Shown piece by piece: positions 36,127-44,772 of a DNA stretch of 64,000 nucleotides (positions are counted from its first letter, which is position 1; each line of letters begins with the position of its first letter). This DNA comes from Ditibartonella apis (GTDB taxonomy: Bacteria; Pseudomonadota; Alphaproteobacteria; Rhizobiales; Rhizobiaceae): the NCBI RefSeq assembly GCF_001952075.1, contig NZ_LXYU01000002.1:186001-250000 (forward strand), written 5' to 3'. The notes beneath the pieces are model-generated. The model was not told the origin of the DNA, ran no database searches, and saw nothing but the letters and a program-made list of their open reading frames with translations. A program made the position numbers and the translations under genes.

Positions 36127-36465
36127 ATGAAACTGAGATTGACATTTTTTACTGCAATCGGCCTTGCCTTTCTCGCGATGTCACAAAGCGGTTATGCAAG
36201 TGGACGGGATCCCGGGAAAGTGGCTAATATGACCAGTGAATATGCAGGCGAACGTTGTTCGACGCCTCCGAAGGGAAGTGGTATAGTTGCCGGTTTTTTC
36301 CGCGGATGGGAACAAACCCCGTTTCAGGACCGTGGCTCCGGTCTTATGCCGGTAGAGCGTTACAGATGTTTCAAAACCATGAATCAATGCAAGTCATGGC
36401 TAAAAACAATGAATTATCTTTATAATGAAAAGTCGATCGACGCGAGCATGTGCACCAGATTTTAA
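36127..36465 (+). CDS. Small exported four-cysteine protein, copy 2
   Basis: A 112-residue protein with a signal peptide (cleavage near GYAS at about 24) and cysteines C44, C81, C88 and C109. Cysteine spacing (37, 7, 21) nearly equals that of copy 1 (36, 7, 21), and roughly half the mature residues are identical. ATG 36127 follows GGAGG. The genes lie 31 bases apart on one strand and are probably co-transcribed. Function unknown to me; a secreted host- or envelope-facing role is a guess. Confidence 0.8.
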   Translation: MKLRLTFFTAIGLAFLAMSQSGYASGRDPGKVANMTSEYAGERCSTPPKGSGIVAGFFRGWEQTPFQDRGSGLMPVERYRCFKTMNQCKSWLKTMNYLYNEKSIDASMCTRF

Positions 36466-36498
36466 GTTGTTCAACTTATTTACGTTTTGAAATAGAAA

Positions 36499-36524
36499 AG
36501 CCACCATTTTTACAAATGGTGGCT
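36499..36524 (-). terminator. Hairpin between copy 2 and sodB (sodB terminator)
   Basis: A perfect 11-bp stem (36499-36509 with 36514-36524) around a four-base loop lies in the convergent gap. Read on the minus strand it ends in a short U-run, so it most likely stops sodB transcription, and it could also act on the plus strand. Confidence 0.7.
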
Positions 36525-36547
36525 CAAATTTCGTTTTGCCGAAGAAA

Positions 36548-37144
36548 TCAGGCCTTTTCGTACATTTCCAGTACGTGATCCCAATTGATCAGATGATCAA
36601 CAAATGCTTCCAGATATTTTGCACGAGCATTGCGATAATCAATGTAATAGGAGTGTTCCCAGACATCGACACCAAGAATAGGCGTTGCTCCATGAACAAG
36701 CGGGTTTTCTCCATTCGGTGTCTTGGAAATTTCCAATTTTCCGTTTTTCACAGCCAACCAAGCCCAGCCAGAGCCGAATTGAGCTGCACCGGCTGCAAGG
36801 AAATCCGCACGGAATTTGTCGTAACCGCCCAAATCGCTGTCAATCGCTTTTTGCAGTTTGGCCGGTAGTTTCTTTCCACCGCCATCTTTCTTCATCCATT
36901 TCCAGAAATGGGTGTGATTATAGTGTTGCGCTGCATTGTTAAACAGACCCTGATTTTTGCCAAAGCTCGCTTTGACGATTTCTTCAAGGCTTTTACCTTC
37001 AAGGCCTGAATCTTTTAGCAATTTATTGCCATTGGTGACATAGGCCTGATGGTGCTTGTCATGGTGATATTCAAGTGTCTCACGCGACATATAAGGCTGA
37101 AGTGCATCATACGCATAGGGTAGTTCGGGCAATTCAAAAGCCAT
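36548..37144 (-). CDS. sodB: Superoxide dismutase (Fe/Mn family)
   Basis: Detoxifies superoxide in the cytoplasm. The 198-residue protein begins MAFELPELPYAYDALQPYMS and has metal ligands in HHDKHHQAYV, QHYNHTHFW and DVWEHSYYIDYRN. The segment AAGAAQFGSGWAWL is typical of the iron form. ATG 37144 follows AAGGAG; the TTG at 37150 is rejected. Metal preference (Fe or Mn) cannot be settled from sequence alone. Confidence 0.95.
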   Translation of the reverse strand: MAFELPELPYAYDALQPYMSRETLEYHHDKHHQAYVTNGNKLLKDSGLEGKSLEEIVKASFGKNQGLFNNAAQHYNHTHFWKWMKKDGGGKKLPAKLQKAIDSDLGGYDKFRADFLAAGAAQFGSGWAWLAVKNGKLEISKTPNGENPLVHGATPILGVDVWEHSYYIDYRNARAKYLEAFVDHLINWDHVLEMYEKA

Positions 37145-37474
37145 TTTCAATACTCCTTAAAATATATTCTCTTCCGGAATAGGTGCGTTTATTTATTTGG
37201 TGCTCTCACTGGATAAAAGCAAGGGAATTTGCCTATCTCACAAGAGTTTGACCGCCTAAGTCGGGTTATCGGTTCGTTGTCTCTACAAAACCGATTTTAT
37301 AGATAGACCATTGATGGCTGTAAGGGCAGCCTGTAAATGGCAAATTTTATTGTTTATGTTTTTGAACCTTCACACGAAAACTTACCTTCGCATGTCTATG
37401 ATGCGTCTAGGGTTTGGCGGTTTTTAACTTTTTTGCGACATATATAAAATAACGAAGAGAAATTGGATTGATAG
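37145..37474. other. Divergent region between sodB and the L,D-transpeptidase gene
   Basis: These 330 bases hold the promoters of the two divergent genes. A TATATAAAA tract near 37440 could be the -10 of the transpeptidase gene. No gene, repeat or terminator seen. Confidence 0.45.
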
Positions 37475-38173
37475 ATGACCAACTATGTCTCCCGACGCTT
37501 ATTTTTGCAAACACTCACAATCGGGGCAGCCACAACCGGTCTTTCGGCATGTATGCCTTCAGGGTTGAAAGATATTGCGCTTGCGCCGGTAAAATCACCA
37601 TCCGCAACCGATAATAGCGCACTTCTTCCTTTTGCGTCGATGTATGCCGAAATGCGCGATGGTGATTTTGTCTTACCGGCAATTCCCTATCAAAAAATTG
37701 ATCCGCAATTTCTACGTCAGATTGTTGATGATCCGACAGGCGAACAACCGGGAACAATCGTTGTCGATACGAAACGCCGTTATCTTTATCTCGTCCGTTT
37801 GAACGGCAAAGCTATCCGTTACGGTGTCAGTGTCGGAAAAGAAGGGTTTGCTTGGTCCGGCCGCGGCATCATCGAATATAAACGCAAATGGCCGACATGG
37901 ACTCCACCTTCGGATATGATCGCAAGACAGCCACAACTTAAAAAATACAGTGCCGAAAACGGAGGAATGAAACCGGGCCTCAAAAACCCGCTCGGCGCAC
38001 GCGCACTTTATATTTTTCAAGACGGTCGAGACACTCTCTACCGTCTTCATGGTTCACCCGATTGGTCGTCCATTGGCAAGCGCGCTTCATCTGGTTGCGT
38101 GAGATTAATCAATCAGGACATTATTGATCTTTACGATCGTGTGCCGGAAAAAGCCCCCGTACTTGTTGTCTGA
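37475..38173 (+). CDS. L,D-transpeptidase (YkuD domain) with Tat and lipoprotein signals
   Basis: Forms 3-3 peptidoglycan cross-links or attaches proteins to peptidoglycan. The 232-residue protein has a twin-arginine motif SRRLFLQ and a lipobox LSAC (C26), so it may be a Tat-exported lipoprotein. The YkuD domain runs from about 93 to 232, with catalytic H192 and C208 (SSGCVR). The ATG is preceded by GGA at a short distance. Bartonella and Brucella encode many YkuD paralogues; I cannot say which this matches. Confidence 0.9.
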   Translation: MTNYVSRRLFLQTLTIGAATTGLSACMPSGLKDIALAPVKSPSATDNSALLPFASMYAEMRDGDFVLPAIPYQKIDPQFLRQIVDDPTGEQPGTIVVDTKRRYLYLVRLNGKAIRYGVSVGKEGFAWSGRGIIEYKRKWPTWTPPSDMIARQPQLKKYSAENGGMKPGLKNPLGARALYIFQDGRDTLYRLHGSPDWSSIGKRASSGCVRLINQDIIDLYDRVPEKAPVLVV

Positions 38174-38527
38174 TATTGAGGAGCGGCGGTAAATTCGGTC
38201 TCACATACCGATAACGGTTCCGGTAGTTACGTTAATTCCCTGAAACTACCAGAATGTTTTGAAAGTCTTGCTAAGTAGAACAAAAGCAAGCCACTTTTAC
38301 ACCCTCTGATGAACGCCCCTGCTCTGCCAAGCGCAGCTCACAAATTATATAAAACTTCTTAAAACCATATGACCATAGATGAAGGCCTATTGGCTTTTAA
38401 AATATAAAAACATTAGTTCGAGTAACGCCAAGGCCACAATTGCGGCCGGTCGCTTCACGGTAGTTTTAAAATCCTGTGACTGGTGATCTATCACCCCTAC
38501 GCCGAAACCTGTCAGGCCACCAACCGT
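38174..38527. other. Convergent gap between the L,D-transpeptidase and HerA-like genes
   Basis: These 354 bases contain small GC-rich inverted repeats (for example GGCCACAATTGCGGCC around 38431-38446) but no hairpin followed by a good T-run and no gene. Confidence 0.4.
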
Positions 38528-40048
38528 TTATTTCCGTCTACCACCCAGAAGATTGCCTAACACACCGCGTAAATAATTTTCACCGGCTTTTGCAATTGAC
38601 CGGCCGATGGAATTGGCTGCCGTACGGGTAATCGACTTGACGGCAGTTTCCGCAACAGATTGACCGCGACTATTCTTTTTATCATCGCCGAAAATCGTAT
38701 CCCAGAAACTCCCGCCTTCTTCCTGATTATTACCGGATTGTTTTTCTTGCGTATTTTTCTGCAACATCTCGTAAGCGGACTGACGATCAACGGTTTCGTC
38801 ATATTTTCCGCTCACGGGGCTTGTTTTTATCAAGTTTTGACGCTCTTCAGAAGTAATCGGGCCAATTTGTGATGAAGGTGGACGGATAGTGGTCCTTTGA
38901 ACAATGGATGGAACCCCTTTATCTTCTAAAGTTGACACCAGCGCTTCACCGGTTCCGAGATCGGAGATTGCTTTCATCGTGTCAAAATCAGGGTTGGCAC
39001 GAAAAGTCGAGGCTGCGGCTTTCACAGCTGCTGTTTCGCGCGGCGTATAAACACGCAATGCATGCTGGATGCGATTGCCCAGTTGAGCCAGAATGGACTC
39101 CGGCACATCCAACGGATTTTGCGAAATAAAATAGATGCCCACTCCTTTTGAACGGATCAGGCGCACGACCTGTTCAATCCGTTCAATCAATGCTTTTGGT
39201 GCGTTATCGAAAAGCAGATGCGCTTCATCAAAAAAGAAAACGAGTCGCGGTTTTTCAGGATCGCCGACTTCCGGTAACTGTTCGAAAAGTTCCGACATAA
39301 GCCACAACAGAAATGTGGAATAAAGACGCGGATTGGTCATCAGTTTGTCAGCCGCAAGGACACTGACAACGCCTCGCCCATCACTCGTTGTGCGCATAAT
39401 ATCTTCAAGCTTTAAAGACGGTTCACCAAAGAAATGTTCTCCGCCCTGCTCTTCAAAAACCAATAATTGACGCTGGATAGAGCCTACGGAAGATTTAGAG
39501 ATATTGCCATAACGGGAAGAAAGTTCCGCAGCCTTTTCTCCAACGTGATTAAGCATTGCCTGCAAATCTTTAAGATCAAGCAATAATAATCCTTCGTCAT
39601 CGGCAACACGGAAAGCAATGTTCAGCACACCTTCCTGTGCTTGCGTCAAATCCATCAGCCTTGAGAGCAACAATGGGCCCATTTCTGACACAGTGGCCCT
39701 TATCGGATGCCCGTCGACGCCGAACAAATCCCAAAAGATAACAGGTGCGGCTTTCATTTCGATAGTCGAGAGCCCGACACTTTGAGCTCGCGAACGAACC
39801 TTGTCATTAAGCGTGCCGGCTTTGGCTATGCCTGAAAGGTCACCTTTCACATCGGCGCAAAAGACTGGCACACCGGAAGCTGCAAAGGCCTCGGCAATAA
39901 CCTGCAATGTTACAGTTTTTCCTGTGCCTGTCGCACCGGTTATCAAGCCATGACGATTTGCATATTTAAGCCAGATATATTCAGGTTTGAGTGCGTTATC
40001 CTTTTTTTGATGGCTGGCACCCAGAAAAATTCCACTCTTGTCTATCAT
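38528..40048 (-). CDS. DUF853 / HerA-like P-loop ATPase
   Basis: A cytoplasmic ATPase resembling the HerA/FtsK superfamily. The 506-residue protein has the Walker A motif GATGTGKT (38-45), Walker B LVFFFDEAHLL (about 260-270), a conserved sensor region GVGIYFISQNPLDVP, and a Gly/Arg-rich C-terminus (LRGVLGNLLGGRRK). Function of DUF853 proteins is not settled; DNA translocation is inferred from the fold. The ATG at 40048 was chosen over a TTG at 40054 that sits closer to a GAGGG. It has no operon partner. Confidence 0.88.
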   Translation of the reverse strand: MIDKSGIFLGASHQKKDNALKPEYIWLKYANRHGLITGATGTGKTVTLQVIAEAFAASGVPVFCADVKGDLSGIAKAGTLNDKVRSRAQSVGLSTIEMKAAPVIFWDLFGVDGHPIRATVSEMGPLLLSRLMDLTQAQEGVLNIAFRVADDEGLLLLDLKDLQAMLNHVGEKAAELSSRYGNISKSSVGSIQRQLLVFEEQGGEHFFGEPSLKLEDIMRTTSDGRGVVSVLAADKLMTNPRLYSTFLLWLMSELFEQLPEVGDPEKPRLVFFFDEAHLLFDNAPKALIERIEQVVRLIRSKGVGIYFISQNPLDVPESILAQLGNRIQHALRVYTPRETAAVKAAASTFRANPDFDTMKAISDLGTGEALVSTLEDKGVPSIVQRTTIRPPSSQIGPITSEERQNLIKTSPVSGKYDETVDRQSAYEMLQKNTQEKQSGNNQEEGGSFWDTIFGDDKKNSRGQSVAETAVKSITRTAANSIGRSIAKAGENYLRGVLGNLLGGRRK

Positions 40049-40546
40049 ACCCAATTATCCCTCGGCATGTTTTCCAATCATCATAAATGTACCGAAATTA
40101 GACAAAATCAATAAGTCTTTTATGTGAGGCTTGACGAGATAAGAGAACTTGGTTTTCTCATGCTCCAATTCTTACAGTAAAAAACCGGATAGTCGGCCGA
40201 TGACTGGCGTGGTTAACAACGCAACAAATGCATCTTCGTAAAAATTTCAAAAATTTGAAAGCTCAATAAATTTTCGCAAGTTCTATTTTTAAATCAACGA
40301 CATATAAAAATTCGCCTTTGAGCCCCTGATTTTGGAATGCAATCAACCTCATAACTTCATAATCGCTTCCGATACTGAACAAACATCGGATTGATTGCGG
40401 ATTTCTGGAGCCAAACTTGGTTTTGACAAATTGAATCCTAAATGAATTTGCAATAGGTTGGACTTGCACCGGTCGGGGCTTTGTGATTGTGTTACATAAA
40501 ACCCCATCTCCGAGATGGTGTAAAATTTATTTAGCAGGATTTTGAT
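40049..40546. other. Long divergent gene-free region
   Basis: These 498 bases separate the HerA-like gene from the mutase-like gene. Only short frames cross it. A small hairpin CCATCT-CCG-AGATGG (40504-40518) lies 29 bases before the start of the mutase-like gene in its leader; it lacks a T-run, so its role is unclear. Confidence 0.45.
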
Positions 40547-41866
40547 TTGCTCATGAGCTCGAAACAATCCCATCCATCCGACAATACACAATCCCGTCAG
40601 GCAGGCTGGTCAGTCATGCAACGTGCCGACGATCCCGATATTGAACGTGCCCGCTTCCAACTTAAGGAAGATATAGCCAATGGTGCTACTGGCATTGCCC
40701 TGATTTTCGAAGGCGCCAATAGTGCTTACGGCTTCGGACTACCGGCTAAAGCAGAAACAATTCCAACACTTTTCGACGGGGTAAGCCTCGACGGTCTTCA
40801 TATCCGTCTCGACAACCATCCCCATGGTCGTGTCATTGCCGACAGTTTTATCGATTATCTCCAGCACCGGCGCATTAACCCGACTCGCACAAAACTGACA
40901 TTCAGTACCGACCCCACGGCTGTGTTGGCCACGACCGGCAAACTCAAAATGTCGATTGAAGCGCTAAAAGCGTCATTGCCGCAATCAATGTCGGTGTTTT
41001 TTTCCTCAGGCATTCCCGGTGTTGTTCTTGAAGCCGATGGACGACCTTACCATAATGCCGGTGCTACGCCGGCACAAGAGATCGGTGCTATGATGTCGGT
41101 TGCGCTCGCCCATTTGAAGATGGTCGAGGAAGCACGCCACCACATTATTTATGCTTTACCGCACATCGGTTTTGCCACAGCTCTTGATGAAGACCCCGTC
41201 ATGGGGCTTGCAAAAATGCGTGCAATCAGGTCGCTTTGGCGCAGACTTCAGGAAGAACGCGGGGTGACTTCGCCATTTCCTGCGGTCATTCACGTTGAAA
41301 CATCGATGCGAATGATGACAAAACAGGATTCCCTCAGCAATATCTCCCGTTCATCAATTGCTGCCTATGCTGCCATTTTGGGTGGGGCATCATCATTATC
41401 GGTTTTGCCATATAGTTTCGTATTCGGTTTACCCGATGAAAACGCGCGTCGCATTGCCCGTAACAGCCAGCTTATTTTTATGAAAGAGCTTGCCACCCCG
41501 CTTGCAAAACAGGCAAACCGGCGAGACAGTGACGCAGATGCACTTGCAGAAGCAGCGTGGGTCGAATTTACCCGCCTTGAAGATGAAGGCGGCGTTATGC
41601 AAAGTCTGATTGATGGCAACCTTGCCAAACGTATTGAAGAAGCGCGCGATCTCAGACTTGCGAGTTATCACAAAAATGAACGTGCCATCATCGGAACATC
41701 CGAATATCGGAAGGGCGATGACGCCCCTGCCGGCATTGTCGATACCAAGCCGGTTCATTTTTCAGCTGAAGGTATTTCTCATTGTCACCCGCTGGTATCA
41801 GGCCGTTGGGACCAAGAATTCGTCGAAGTACAAAAAATAGCTCCGGTTGAAATCACAAAGGATTAA
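40547..41866 (+). CDS. Methylmalonyl-CoA mutase-family protein (barrel domain only)
   Basis: Resembles the substrate-binding TIM barrel of the small (beta) subunit of methylmalonyl-CoA mutase: VMQRADDPDIERARFQLKED, ANGATGIALIFEG, PAVIHVETSMRMMTKQD and GGASSLSVLPY. The 439 residues stop before any cobalamin-binding domain, and no large-subunit gene is adjacent. Function is therefore doubtful: a divergent mutase, an assembly partner, or another role. AGGA is seven bases from TTG 40547 and 13 from ATG 40553, so I favour the TTG, with ATG 40553 as alternative. It ends three bases before corA, so the two are likely co-transcribed. Confidence 0.8.
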   Translation: MLMSSKQSHPSDNTQSRQAGWSVMQRADDPDIERARFQLKEDIANGATGIALIFEGANSAYGFGLPAKAETIPTLFDGVSLDGLHIRLDNHPHGRVIADSFIDYLQHRRINPTRTKLTFSTDPTAVLATTGKLKMSIEALKASLPQSMSVFFSSGIPGVVLEADGRPYHNAGATPAQEIGAMMSVALAHLKMVEEARHHIIYALPHIGFATALDEDPVMGLAKMRAIRSLWRRLQEERGVTSPFPAVIHVETSMRMMTKQDSLSNISRSSIAAYAAILGGASSLSVLPYSFVFGLPDENARRIARNSQLIFMKELATPLAKQANRRDSDADALAEAAWVEFTRLEDEGGVMQSLIDGNLAKRIEEARDLRLASYHKNERAIIGTSEYRKGDDAPAGIVDTKPVHFSAEGISHCHPLVSGRWDQEFVEVQKIAPVEITKD

Positions 41867-41869
41867 TGC

Positions 41870-42898
41870 ATGATCCGCAGCTTCCGAACATCGACTGACC
41901 GTCTTGTTGAAGTCCCGCTTAAAGAAGACGGAACGCCCGAAAATGACGTGCTGTGGATTGATCTTTCCGATCCGACTGCAGGAGAGGAAAAAGAGCTGGA
42001 AAAGTGGCTCGGAATTCCCATACCGACGCATGATGATATGACAGAGATTGAAGAATCAAGCCGCTTTTATATGGAAAACGGAGCGCAATATATGACAGCT
42101 CCGTTGATCTATACTGTTGACGGCGACAAACGGGATATCGCGCCTGTTACCTTCATTCTGACAGGATCAAGGCTGGTGACTGTTCGCTATAGCCACCCGC
42201 AAGCAATCGAGCTTTTCATTTTGCGGGTGACTAAAGCAGGCAATGGATTAATTACACCGCAGTGCACGGGGTTAACTATTCTCACTGCTGTTATCGAAGC
42301 TGCAACAGATAGGCTTGCCGATCTTCTTGAAGCAGTCTCCGGACGCATTGAAACTGCTTCCCGCAATATTTTCCATCGTGATGAAGCGGCTATGCCGATG
42401 TCGACCATCGATTTTCGCAAAACTCTCAACCATATTGGCAATCAGGGAACGTTGCTTTCAATGGTGAGAGAAAGCATTGCAGGAGTTAGCCGCCTTCTCG
42501 TTTATGTTGAAGCTTACGGGAAAACAGTTACCCCCAAATATATCGAAGCCGACGGCAAAACAGTAACACCGAAAAAAGATATGAAGACGACTGTCAAATC
42601 ATTGGAACAGGATACCCAGTCGCTTGAACATTATGCAGACTTTTTGTCTGCAAAAATGACATTCCTGCTTGATACCGTTGTCGGAATGATATCGACTGAA
42701 CAAAATGCAATTATCAAATTTTTCTCGGTTGCAGCGGTCGGTTTCATGCCGCCAACACTTGTTGCTTCCATCTACGGCATGAATTTCCAATTTATGCCGG
42801 AACTTAATGAAAAATGGGGCTATCCCTTTGCTTTGTTTCTGATGATTATTTCTGCTGTTATACCCATATTATACTTCAGAAAAAAAGGCTGGCTCTAA
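41870..42898 (+). CDS. corA: CorA-family divalent cation (Mg2+/Co2+) transporter
   Basis: Pentameric inner-membrane channel. The 342-residue protein has a large cytoplasmic domain, two C-terminal membrane helices (about 280-300 and 318-335) and the signature GMN at 303-305, followed by FQFMPELNEKWGYP. The ATG follows AAAGGA, three bases after the mutase-like gene. Residues 214-237 carry a 12-residue tandem duplication (EAYGKTVTPKYI then EADGKTVTPKKD) in the helical part of the cytoplasmic domain, which is unusual. Confidence 0.92.
   Translation: MIRSFRTSTDRLVEVPLKEDGTPENDVLWIDLSDPTAGEEKELEKWLGIPIPTHDDMTEIEESSRFYMENGAQYMTAPLIYTVDGDKRDIAPVTFILTGSRLVTVRYSHPQAIELFILRVTKAGNGLITPQCTGLTILTAVIEAATDRLADLLEAVSGRIETASRNIFHRDEAAMPMSTIDFRKTLNHIGNQGTLLSMVRESIAGVSRLLVYVEAYGKTVTPKYIEADGKTVTPKKDMKTTVKSLEQDTQSLEHYADFLSAKMTFLLDTVVGMISTEQNAIIKFFSVAAVGFMPPTLVASIYGMNFQFMPELNEKWGYPFALFLMIISAVIPILYFRKKGWL
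42509..42580 (+). repeat. In-frame 36-bp tandem duplication inside corA
   Basis: Unit 1 (42509-42544) and unit 2 (42545-42580) encode two similar 12-residue units. Several bases and three residues differ, so the duplication is not recent. It keeps the frame. Confidence 0.85.
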
Positions 42899-42994
42899 TT
42901 TTAACTTTTACCTCTTCTCTGGAAATCAGCCGTTAAGTGTATTATATTTAACGTGTTGAGATAATTAAAAGCATCAACAGAAAGGGTGAATTCG

Positions 42995-43228
42995 ATGCCT
43001 ATTGATTCAGCAATGCGTATTTCGGTAGGCGGCATGAACAGACAAGCGGATACACTTGATCAGATTGCCCAGAATGTTGCGGTTGGAACAACTGTCGGTC
43101 GCGAGACATATGATGCCGGAGACGACATGGTGAATATGGACCTGGCTGAACATAATTTTAAAGCCAATTTCCGCGTTTTCCAAATTGCCGACGAGACAAT
43201 GGCAGAAATAATCAATATGAAACGCTAA
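42995..43228 (+). CDS. Miniature flagellar rod/hook-like protein
   Basis: A 77-residue protein whose two ends resemble the N- and C-terminal D0 segments of flagellar rod and hook proteins: ISVGGMNRQADTLDQIAQNVA near the start and DLAEHNFKANFRVFQIADE then INMKR at the end, like the FlgC/FlgG/FlgE tail (usually QRAYQANSK plus INLKR). The middle domain is missing. ATG 42995 is eight bases after AAAGGG. No other flagellar genes are in the window. It may be a real small rod-like protein or a remnant. Confidence 0.7.
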   Translation: MPIDSAMRISVGGMNRQADTLDQIAQNVAVGTTVGRETYDAGDDMVNMDLAEHNFKANFRVFQIADETMAEIINMKR

Positions 43229-43251
43229 AGCAGGAATTCCCTAGCGTTTTT
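43221..43251 (+). terminator. Probable terminator overlapping the end of the mini-rod gene
   Basis: AACGCTA (43221-43227, including the stop codon) pairs with TAGCGTT (43242-43248), and five T follow (43247-43251). The loop contains a GGAATTCC palindrome. Confidence 0.6.
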
Positions 43252-43431
43252 GCGACTATTTCACATTGTTGAATAGGATTTTTATAACTTACGGCGAAGC
43301 GATATTGAACTGTTTTACGGTTCGTTTTGCACATATTTTTGCAAGAGTCTCTGCCCAAAACCGCCATATCATTATCTCTCTAATGATAGTGACCGTTCTC
43401 GAACGAAAATCAAAAGCTGATTTAAAGAAAA

Positions 43432-43506
43432 TGGCTGGGGTACCTGGATTCGAACCAGGGAATGCCGGTACCAAAAACCGGTGCCTTACCGCTTGGCTAT
43501 ACCCCA
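43432..43506 (-). tRNA. tRNA-Gln (anticodon UUG)
   Basis: The minus strand reads as a 75-base tRNA including an encoded CCA: acceptor TGGGGTA paired with TACCCCA, D-arm AGCCAAGCGGTAAGGCA, anticodon loop with TTG between CCGGT and ACCGG, and the T-arm CCTGGTTCGAATCCAGG. The match to bacterial tRNA-Gln is close. Confidence 0.96.
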
Positions 43507-43866
43507 AAAAGCATGCTTGGCACACTTCCTGCGCGCCTTATAACGAGTTCGATAAAAATGTGCAATATGTCTAAGCACGTACCGGCACTTTTTTTTGGCT
43601 ATAGTCTCGCGCGAGTTCTGCCATTACGTTGGTTGAAAATAGATTTTCAAACGCTTCGAACTATACGGCATATATCCATCTACTTGACGATTTTTACCGA
43701 CCCGGCGAATTTCAACCTATGACTCGGATTTCAATAGTTATTTTCAAGCAAATGTAACTTTTCCGTCTTTCCTGTCTGCTATAATCTTTAAAATCGGGTT
43801 GTAGATGTTAGCTTTTGAAGCCTTGCAACTTAATATGCCTTCCAGCTTAACGGAAAAGGAAATCCG
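43507..43866. other. Gene-free stretch upstream of tRNA-Gln and the metallo-beta-lactamase-fold gene
   Basis: These 360 bases lie between two divergent units and must hold the tRNA-Gln promoter (minus) and the hydrolase promoter (plus). A run of eight or nine T near 43590 has no hairpin before it. No gene, repeat or attachment site seen next to the tRNA. Confidence 0.45.
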
Positions 43867-44772
43867 ATGCGTGTCGATTTTAACAAGGATTTTACACCTC
43901 AATATGGTCAGGCAGTCGTTCTTGGTAATGATATCCGTCGGGTAACAGCTCATAACCCCTCCCCTTTTACCTTTACCGGCACGAATAGTTATATTTTAGG
44001 AAAAGACGAGCTTGCAATTATCGATCCTGGTCCCGATGATGATGACCAGTTGCAAACGCTTCTTCGCGTCATTGCCGAACATAGACTGGATTATATTTTT
44101 ATCACGCATAGCCATAGCGATCACTGCGGGCTTGCGAAGAGATTAAGTAACCTTACCGGAGCAAGAATTGTTGCTGAAGGACGCTACAGGCCTGCTTTGA
44201 CCAATGTCCTTAACAACTCCATCGCCCTTGACGCAGATTGTGACAAAAATTTTAAACCTGACATTATACTGGGGGACGGTGAGACAATCGAAGGCAATGG
44301 CTGGAAACTCACTTCGGTCACTACTCCCGGACACATGGCAAATCACACAGCCTATGTGCTTGATAAAACCGGTGTGCTTTTTACTGGCGACCATGTTATG
44401 GCATGGGCAACAACAGTGGTCGCGCCACCTGATGGTGCCATGCAGGATTATATGCAATCACTCACAAAACTTCTGAGCCGCAACGATAAGATTTACCTTC
44501 CCGGACATGGTGGCCCTGTCATGAAGCCGCACGCTTATGTGCGCGCCATTATTGCACACAGAAAAATGCGTGAACGGGCAATTATCGAACGATTGCGTGA
44601 AGGAGACCGGACAATAAGCGAGATTGTCAAGGCAATTTACAGAACACTCGACAATCGCCTTCACAAAGCTGCTGCTCTCTCGGTTCTTGCCCACCTCGAA
44701 GATTTGGTGGAGAAAGGCATTGTCATAACGGATGAACCACTTTCGCTTTTCAGTTCCTATTCATTATCCTGA
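43867..44772 (+). CDS. Metallo-beta-lactamase-fold hydrolase (LACTB2-like)
   Basis: The 301-residue protein has the metal-binding motif HSHSDH (81-86), TPGHMANHTAYVL, FTGDHVM, and LPGHGGPV, followed by a C-terminal winged-helix region (about 230-295) found in the LACTB2-type subgroup. Substrate is not known; members are nucleases or thioesterase-like. The ATG follows AAGGAAA. The end overlaps the convergent DUF1499 gene by 16 bases. Confidence 0.88.
   Translation: MRVDFNKDFTPQYGQAVVLGNDIRRVTAHNPSPFTFTGTNSYILGKDELAIIDPGPDDDDQLQTLLRVIAEHRLDYIFITHSHSDHCGLAKRLSNLTGARIVAEGRYRPALTNVLNNSIALDADCDKNFKPDIILGDGETIEGNGWKLTSVTTPGHMANHTAYVLDKTGVLFTGDHVMAWATTVVAPPDGAMQDYMQSLTKLLSRNDKIYLPGHGGPVMKPHAYVRAIIAHRKMRERAIIERLREGDRTISEIVKAIYRTLDNRLHKAAALSVLAHLEDLVEKGIVITDEPLSLFSSYSLS

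Noticed and set aside
43432-43506. Possible integration (att) site at tRNA-Gln
   Set aside because: No duplicated tRNA 3' end and no integrase or foreign-looking genes nearby.
43266-43574. Reading frames on both strands across the tRNA-Gln
   Set aside because: The tRNA explains the sequence; the frames are chance.
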